Positions 59,404-64,000 of a stretch of DNA of 64,000 nt are shown here, one piece after another. Both the position numbers and the translations under genes were made by a program. Under the pieces are notes generated by a model. The model was not told the DNA's origin. It saw only the letters and a list, made by a program, of their open reading frames with translations, and ran no database searches. Source of the DNA: Devosia aquimaris. GTDB taxonomy: Bacteria > Pseudomonadota > Alphaproteobacteria > Rhizobiales > Devosiaceae. Each line of letters starts with the position of its first letter. Positions within the stretch are counted from its first letter, which is position 1. The DNA lies in contig NZ_JAIEZN010000002.1 of NCBI RefSeq assembly GCF_020169335.1, forward strand, positions 806,001-870,000, given 5' to 3'.

Positions 59404-61682
59404 TTGCCGATCTTGCGCCTTCCGAGGTCGCTTGGCTGCGGGCCTTCTTCAGCGCTCCAAATGGGCTCGATTGGGAGAGGATTGAAGATCGCTCAGCGCC
59501 CCAGGCGCTTATGGATCACGTTCTTCCATGGCTGCACCTCATCAGTAGCGGCAGTTCGCAAGCAGCGATCGTGCTGCCCTTTGTGCGCTCTGGCCATATC
59601 GTTGGTTGGTATGCGACGACCCGGGGACCTGTTGGCGCATTCGAGCTCAAAAAGGAACTGATGGGTTGGCTTGGGCCGACCTATTTAGAGCACTTTGACG
59701 TTGTGCCTTTCGACAGCCGCGATCCTATGGCAGCGATATTGCGGCAACGCTATGATGGGGTCGTGTATCGCTTTTCTGGTGCGGTCGGCACCAAGGGCGC
59801 TCGAATGGCCGATCTTCTGACGACCTTTGCTTGCCTTGCCTCGCGTCGCCCGCTGACCAACCGTATGCCGATGCGGCCGGTGGGGGCCATCCGCTCCGAC
59901 TTTGAGCGGGCGCTGCTAGTGCAAGACGCCGAGCGGGCTGAAACCTTACTCACCGAATTGCGAGGGACAGGACGCCTAAACGAAGAAAACCTTAGATACT
60001 TGGATGTGCGGTTGAAAGCCGGTCTCGGCCTTTGGCCGCAAATCGCCCGCGATCACTGGCTGATTAAGACGCTCTCCGACCTGCCGTTGCCGGTGCAAGT
60101 CCTCGCCGACCTCGTCGAGGCACTCTATCGGACGTATCTAGATGACCTAGAGGCGGCGGGCGATACTTCAGCACTACTCAATGCGTTTAAGCAACATTTG
60201 AGCGTACCCTATCCGCGGCTTTTTGCGACTAGGCGAGGCATCCGCACGCCGCGTGTGATTAAAGCCTTCTTGTTGTTCGAACGTGTGCTTGACCGGCCCA
60301 ACGAAGCGCTCCTTGCAGATTTGGCCTCCCTGGTATCGAACGATGATCCAGGTCACCTGTTGTTCGCCAGCCTTGCCGCTCCTGCTCCCGCGCAGACTCC
60401 CTCCTCCATCCCGGAAGAACTGGTGCCGGTGTCGGATGAAGATGAGGCTGAAGCGGCATTTGACGACGGCCAATACGACCGGGCATTCGCGCTTTATAAT
60501 GATCTGCCGTTGAGCAAACGCTCAGTACAGCGCCTGCTCTCCTGTGTGCTCGTCGTCGAAACTAACGATGTACGTCAAAGTCTGCTTGCGAAGATTGACC
60601 GGGCCGGTCCGGCCTTCCTCGCGAGCCTGCCAATCCCTGTTCTCAAAAAGTTAGGCGACCTTCGACGTGTGTCCGGTCGCACCTCAAACGCCGAGACAAC
60701 GAGTGCCACGATCGATGGTTGGTTTGACTGGGCCGAGGGCCTTGCGGCCGGTCTCGAGGTTAGCGCTCTTGCAGAGTCACTCGACAACGCACTCGCCTGG
60801 GACGTCACGCCGATTACTCGGGATGACGCTACAGCCAGCAAATTTGCGAGCCTACTGGGCGGGCTTTCTGGCGAAGCTGCAGAAATTGCACGTCGTGCAG
60901 TGCCGACAATTTTCCACTCGGTTTTTCACGACGACGTGCAGTTCGCTGAAGCGGTAAGGCCGATCGCGATTTTGCTTTTCGACTTGATTGCGCTCGACGA
61001 CACCTTGACCCCCGCTGATCTGGAACTACTGCAAATACTGTGTGGAAAATTGCTGACAATTGGTTTGTCCGCGAGCGACTATGGCAATCTTGTCAGCGCA
61101 CTGGAAGATGTCCAGGGGCGGATAGGCTCTTATGCTCACCTCGCGTGGAGCCTCGATATCTGCGAAGTGCTTGCCATTGCACCCGCACCTAACGATGCAG
61201 CACGTCGGGCCCGGCAGGGATTCTTTCTTCTCCTGGTGGGACAGGCACAAGTCTTCGCACATCGCCTCGAGCGACACGATGTTCTGTCTTTCACGTTGCT
61301 AACTCGAGACTATGAACTTGACCTGGAGGTGCTAGGTGCGATCACGCTTCCGAGGTCGGCGGGGGAGGATATCGAAACGCCCGACCTATCCGGCAAGCTG
61401 ATCGCGATCTACACGTTGGCGGAAGCAGCCGCGCGCCGGGCCAAGGTGGCCCTCATCGAGATGTTTCCCGGCGTTCGCGTCGAAACCAACGCAGACACAG
61501 TGGCCACAGCACGACTCACCAGCCTCGCCAAGGCCTCGGACATCTTTGTGTTTGCGTGGAAGAGCAGCAGCCATCAGGCATACTATTGTGTGAAGGATGC
61601 GATGGGAGAACGCGAGCCGGTGATGGTGGCTGGTAAAGGAACGGCCAGCCTGCTCCGTGCAGTTCTCGATAGTCTGCGCTGA
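59400..61682 (+). CDS. dpdD: DpdD
   Basis: 760 residues, ATGA overlap with dpdK. No catalytic motif is recognised. The N-terminal 170 residues may form an alpha/beta domain (AIVLPFVRSGHIVGWYATTRG). The middle is alpha-helical with TPR-like features (AAFDDGQYDRAFALYNDLPLSKRS). The C-terminal about 70 residues look like a small alpha/beta fold (ASDIFVFAWKSSSHQAYYCV, then VAGKGTASLLRAVL). Known Dpd clusters have one large protein of this size without a named domain, DpdD. The assignment is by elimination and position, here last in the chain. Confidence 0.72.
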   Translation: MIADLAPSEVAWLRAFFSAPNGLDWERIEDRSAPQALMDHVLPWLHLISSGSSQAAIVLPFVRSGHIVGWYATTRGPVGAFELKKELMGWLGPTYLEHFDVVPFDSRDPMAAILRQRYDGVVYRFSGAVGTKGARMADLLTTFACLASRRPLTNRMPMRPVGAIRSDFERALLVQDAERAETLLTELRGTGRLNEENLRYLDVRLKAGLGLWPQIARDHWLIKTLSDLPLPVQVLADLVEALYRTYLDDLEAAGDTSALLNAFKQHLSVPYPRLFATRRGIRTPRVIKAFLLFERVLDRPNEALLADLASLVSNDDPGHLLFASLAAPAPAQTPSSIPEELVPVSDEDEAEAAFDDGQYDRAFALYNDLPLSKRSVQRLLSCVLVVETNDVRQSLLAKIDRAGPAFLASLPIPVLKKLGDLRRVSGRTSNAETTSATIDGWFDWAEGLAAGLEVSALAESLDNALAWDVTPITRDDATASKFASLLGGLSGEAAEIARRAVPTIFHSVFHDDVQFAEAVRPIAILLFDLIALDDTLTPADLELLQILCGKLLTIGLSASDYGNLVSALEDVQGRIGSYAHLAWSLDICEVLAIAPAPNDAARRARQGFFLLLVGQAQVFAHRLERHDVLSFTLLTRDYELDLEVLGAITLPRSAGEDIETPDLSGKLIAIYTLAEAAARRAKVALIEMFPGVRVETNADTVATARLTSLAKASDIFVFAWKSSSHQAYYCVKDAMGEREPVMVAGKGTASLLRAVLDSLR

Positions 61683-61824
61683 TGCGCCTGGCCGTTAAAC
61701 TAAATACATAACAGGGTCATGAACGGGGTATTTGCTGGTCGCCACGCGGCCTTGGCAAAGAGAAGTTTAAGCCTGCCGTATCCCAGCAATGCGATCCGTC
61801 GCGATTGAAAAAGTATCTTCGCTG

Positions 61825-63096
61825 ATGCAACTGACACGTTTAGAGCTCTATCAACGGGTTTGCGACCGGCCGCTCAGCAAAGTTGCCCCAGAACTTGGAA
61901 TTTCCGGCACGGCGCTGGCCGCTATTTGTAAACGATATCAGATCTCCTATCCCGGATCGGGCTATTGGACTCGCTTGTCTCTTGGGCTTCCGGCGGAGTT
62001 GCCCAGACTGCCAGAGACATCTGATGATGTCGTTGAGATTATACCGTCAGCGCCAAAACCAAGACAAATTAGAAAGCCTAGAGATGGCTCTGCGCGGAAG
62101 ACCAGGCGCGCGAAGAATCTCCGTCCAGCCCGTCATCCCCTGCTGCTAGGTGTCGAAGAACACTTCCGAAAAACGCGGGCTTTGAACGATGGTGAGTTCT
62201 TGAGGCCCTCTAAGCGCATCCTGCCAGACCTCATTTCATCGGAGTCCGGATTGCTTCGCGCGCTCTCGCTCGCCAATGACCTCTACCTCGCGCTGGATGA
62301 GGAAGGGTTTCGAATCCACATCGCTCAGGCCAGCGAGGGCTTTCATCGCATCCGCGTCCGGGAACAGGAGGTGGATCGAAAGGATCGCAAGTACGGACGT
62401 TATCACTCAGGGAGCATCTGGGCTCCAGACCGACCAACTGTCTTCAATATTGGGACGGTGCCGATCGGTCTCGCTCTCACCGAGATGACCGAAAGGGTGA
62501 CGATGCGATACCTCAACGGTGATTACCACCGTGAGGATAGTATGCTCATACGGTCGGCCAAGCCCTGGCAACTGACGCACTCCTGGACAACGGAGCGGGA
62601 TGTGCCCTGCGGACGTTTTCGGGTGACTGCCTATTCTCCGAAAGAGGGCGTCGACTGGTCCACAAGCTGGCAGGAGACCAATCAGAACGCGCTTGGCAAC
62701 CTCATCCCCAAAATTGTCGATGCGTTGAAAGCGGCTAAAGATGCTGTGCAATGCTTGATGGACGCCGAGGATGTGGCCAAGGCGAGAAGGAAAAAAGAGC
62801 ACGAGGAATGGTGGGAGCAGTATCAACAACAGGAGGATGCCCGCAAGACAGCTCAGGCTTTGGCGGATAGTAGGCAGCAACTCGCGGAAATCATGGAGAG
62901 GTGGGGAAGGGCAATGACGGTAGAGCGCTTCGTCACGGATGCAGAAGAGCGTTTGAAGTGCACAGACGGCGAGCGTCGGCAGCGTTTGGAGGAGCGATTG
63001 AGGCTCGCAAGGGAGATGATGGAAAGGGTGGATCCGCTGGATTTCCTAGAAAGCTGGGTAACTCCTGGGGAGCGGCATCGTTCAAGGTTTGCTTAG
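61825..63096 (+). CDS. accessory protein with N-terminal helix-turn-helix, function unknown
   Basis: 423 residues from ATG at 61825; an in-frame ATG at 61789 would add 12. The start MQLTRLELYQRVCDRPLSKV and then ISGTALAAICKRYQISYPGSGYW is a recurrent N-terminus of hypothetical proteins in bacterial islands, where a small HTH is followed by a P-x-x-GYW turn. Then come a basic linker (about 75-110), a middle alpha/beta part and a C-terminal coiled coil (about 320-410, KARRKKEHEEWWEQYQQQED). I know no function. It starts 142 bases after dpdD and may be a separate cargo gene. Confidence 0.75.
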   Translation: MQLTRLELYQRVCDRPLSKVAPELGISGTALAAICKRYQISYPGSGYWTRLSLGLPAELPRLPETSDDVVEIIPSAPKPRQIRKPRDGSARKTRRAKNLRPARHPLLLGVEEHFRKTRALNDGEFLRPSKRILPDLISSESGLLRALSLANDLYLALDEEGFRIHIAQASEGFHRIRVREQEVDRKDRKYGRYHSGSIWAPDRPTVFNIGTVPIGLALTEMTERVTMRYLNGDYHREDSMLIRSAKPWQLTHSWTTERDVPCGRFRVTAYSPKEGVDWSTSWQETNQNALGNLIPKIVDALKAAKDAVQCLMDAEDVAKARRKKEHEEWWEQYQQQEDARKTAQALADSRQQLAEIMERWGRAMTVERFVTDAEERLKCTDGERRQRLEERLRLAREMMERVDPLDFLESWVTPGERHRSRFA

Positions 63097-63208
63097 ATTA
63101 GAATTGTCATCTGGCCTGCATGGTATTGCGTCGGCGATCTTATCGATATCCGAGGCAACGTCATGCTCAAGGCAAAACTTGCCCTGCTCCTCTCCGAAGG
63201 CAGCCGTT

Positions 63209-64000
63209 TCATGATGCAGTTGGCGCCGCGGCCACACTTGCGGGCTTCGCGGAACGTTCAGCCTTGATCCACGCGAAGAAGGCATCGGTCGTGTCGATGG
63301 GATTGCCCGTCGCGATGTAGGCGTCTAGCTGAATCGAGAAGCACAACAGCAAGACGCGGGTGAGGAGTTCGACGTCACTATAGCTGACCGCCTGACTGCT
63401 CTTATTCGCGGGAAGATCGAACTGGAGGGTCGGCCAAGTGCCGTGAAGCACCCGCGAACGCGCTGTCGTAATTGCCTCGGCGAACTGCTCAACGGTCACA
63501 GAACTGTTAGGCGTGATCGTGTCGGTGCGGCTTAGACCAAAAAATACGTCGAAGCTCTCATGAAGGCGCCGCTTGCTGCCGCTCATGTTCTCGGCGCGGA
63601 AGAGCGCCTCAATCGCCGTCTCCAGCTTCGCGACGGCCACGGTGTCGAGCGTCTCGGCCAATGCTTTGTGATACCAATAAGCCGCGTTACACCAAGCTTC
63701 GTCAAGATCGGGAACGGGACTTGAAGCGTCAAGGAACGCCGCGAGACGCTGTCCCATCGAGCGCAAGCTCGGCTCTGCCTCCCTAATGTGATGCTCGATC
63801 AGTTCGAGCGAGCGCGCGAGCGCAGGGGCTTGAATTCGCGTCCCCTCGCTGAAGCCACCGCCTTCAGTCCGCGAGATATCGACTCTCCATACTGGAGTGG
63901 CGCGAGCAGAAGCGCGGGCTATGGTACGCATCTCATCGCCCGGCGAAAGCAACTGGATCGCTGCGAGGGCGATGTCGGTCGAAAGGTCGGCGGCTCGGAT
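63209..64000 (-). CDS. HEPN-domain-like protein, N-terminus beyond window
   Basis: At least 263 residues, open to the right edge, so the start lies outside; a TTG at 63952 is an unlikely start. The C-terminal part resembles ApeA-like HEPN domains: KLETAIEALFRAEN, RRLHESFDVFFGL, then TARSRVLHGTWPT with an R-x4-H motif followed by VELLTRVLLLCFSIQLDAYI. HEPN proteins with this motif are often RNases in toxin-antitoxin or phage-defence systems. It is convergent with the preceding gene. The upstream part and any partner are not visible. Confidence 0.6.
   Translation of the reverse strand: MRAADLSTDIALAAIQLLSPGDEMRTIARASARATPVWRVDISRTEGGGFSEGTRIQAPALARSLELIEHHIREAEPSLRSMGQRLAAFLDASSPVPDLDEAWCNAAYWYHKALAETLDTVAVAKLETAIEALFRAENMSGSKRRLHESFDVFFGLSRTDTITPNSSVTVEQFAEAITTARSRVLHGTWPTLQFDLPANKSSQAVSYSDVELLTRVLLLCFSIQLDAYIATGNPIDTTDAFFAWIKAERSAKPASVAAAPTAS

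Overview
The window looks like a chromosome segment of a high-GC alphaproteobacterium of the Hyphomicrobiales, probably near Devosia or Pelagibacterium. The reasons are the core order ahcY, a DivL-type PAS kinase with tyrosine in the H box, then tsaE; a SahR-like operator before ahcY; and the general codon style. Genus-level placement is inference.

Positions 1-21435 are mostly ordinary chromosome. They hold the N-terminal 1472 residues of a giant RTX calcium-binding protein (minus strand, running off the left edge), a DUF2937 protein, ahcY, a divL-like gene, tsaE, a cytochrome b561, an OsmC-family protein, a GIY-YIG nuclease framed by REP-like palindromes, a RusA-like nuclease abutting polA, an autoregulated-looking membrane protein/XRE pair, an MDR oxidoreductase, a lytic transglycosylase lipoprotein, a small Cys-rich exported protein, a CASTOR/POLLUX-type channel protein and a tRNA-Arg(CCG).

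Positions 21387-34925 are an integrative mobilizable element of about 13.5 kb. It is inserted in the 3' end of tRNA-Arg(CCG) and bounded by a perfect 51-bp direct repeat. It carries a tyrosine integrase, an AlpA/Xis-like protein, two DNA cytosine-5 methyltransferases, a MobC-like protein and relaxase, an AEP-type primase/replication protein, a 99-bp tandem repeat, and an unusual operon of a dual-GHKL (MORC-like plus histidine kinase) ATPase with a receiver protein that converges on, and overlaps, the second methyltransferase. No type IV secretion genes are seen, so transfer would need a helper.

Directly after the right attachment copy lies a 3' fragment of a different tRNA-Arg (ACG), then a decayed IS3-family element. 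This suggests tandem island insertion. From about 36.9 to 61.7 kb, all on the plus strand, is an essentially complete Dpd (7-deazaguanine in DNA) modification-restriction cluster. The modification half has a DpdC candidate, two DGQQR (DpdB-type) proteins flanking DpdA, queE, queD, queC and a queuosine-precursor transporter. The restriction half is dpdE, F, G, H, I, J, K and D, chained by 1-4 base stop/start overlaps. QueE, QueD and QueC would make preQ0. DpdA with DpdB would exchange it for guanine in DNA, a DpdC-like enzyme would convert it further, and the helicase/ATPase/PLD set would attack unmodified DNA. The QueD here lacks the usual catalytic cysteine. No folE is present.

The right edge holds an accessory gene of unknown function and a HEPN-like gene that runs off the window, so the defence island probably continues.
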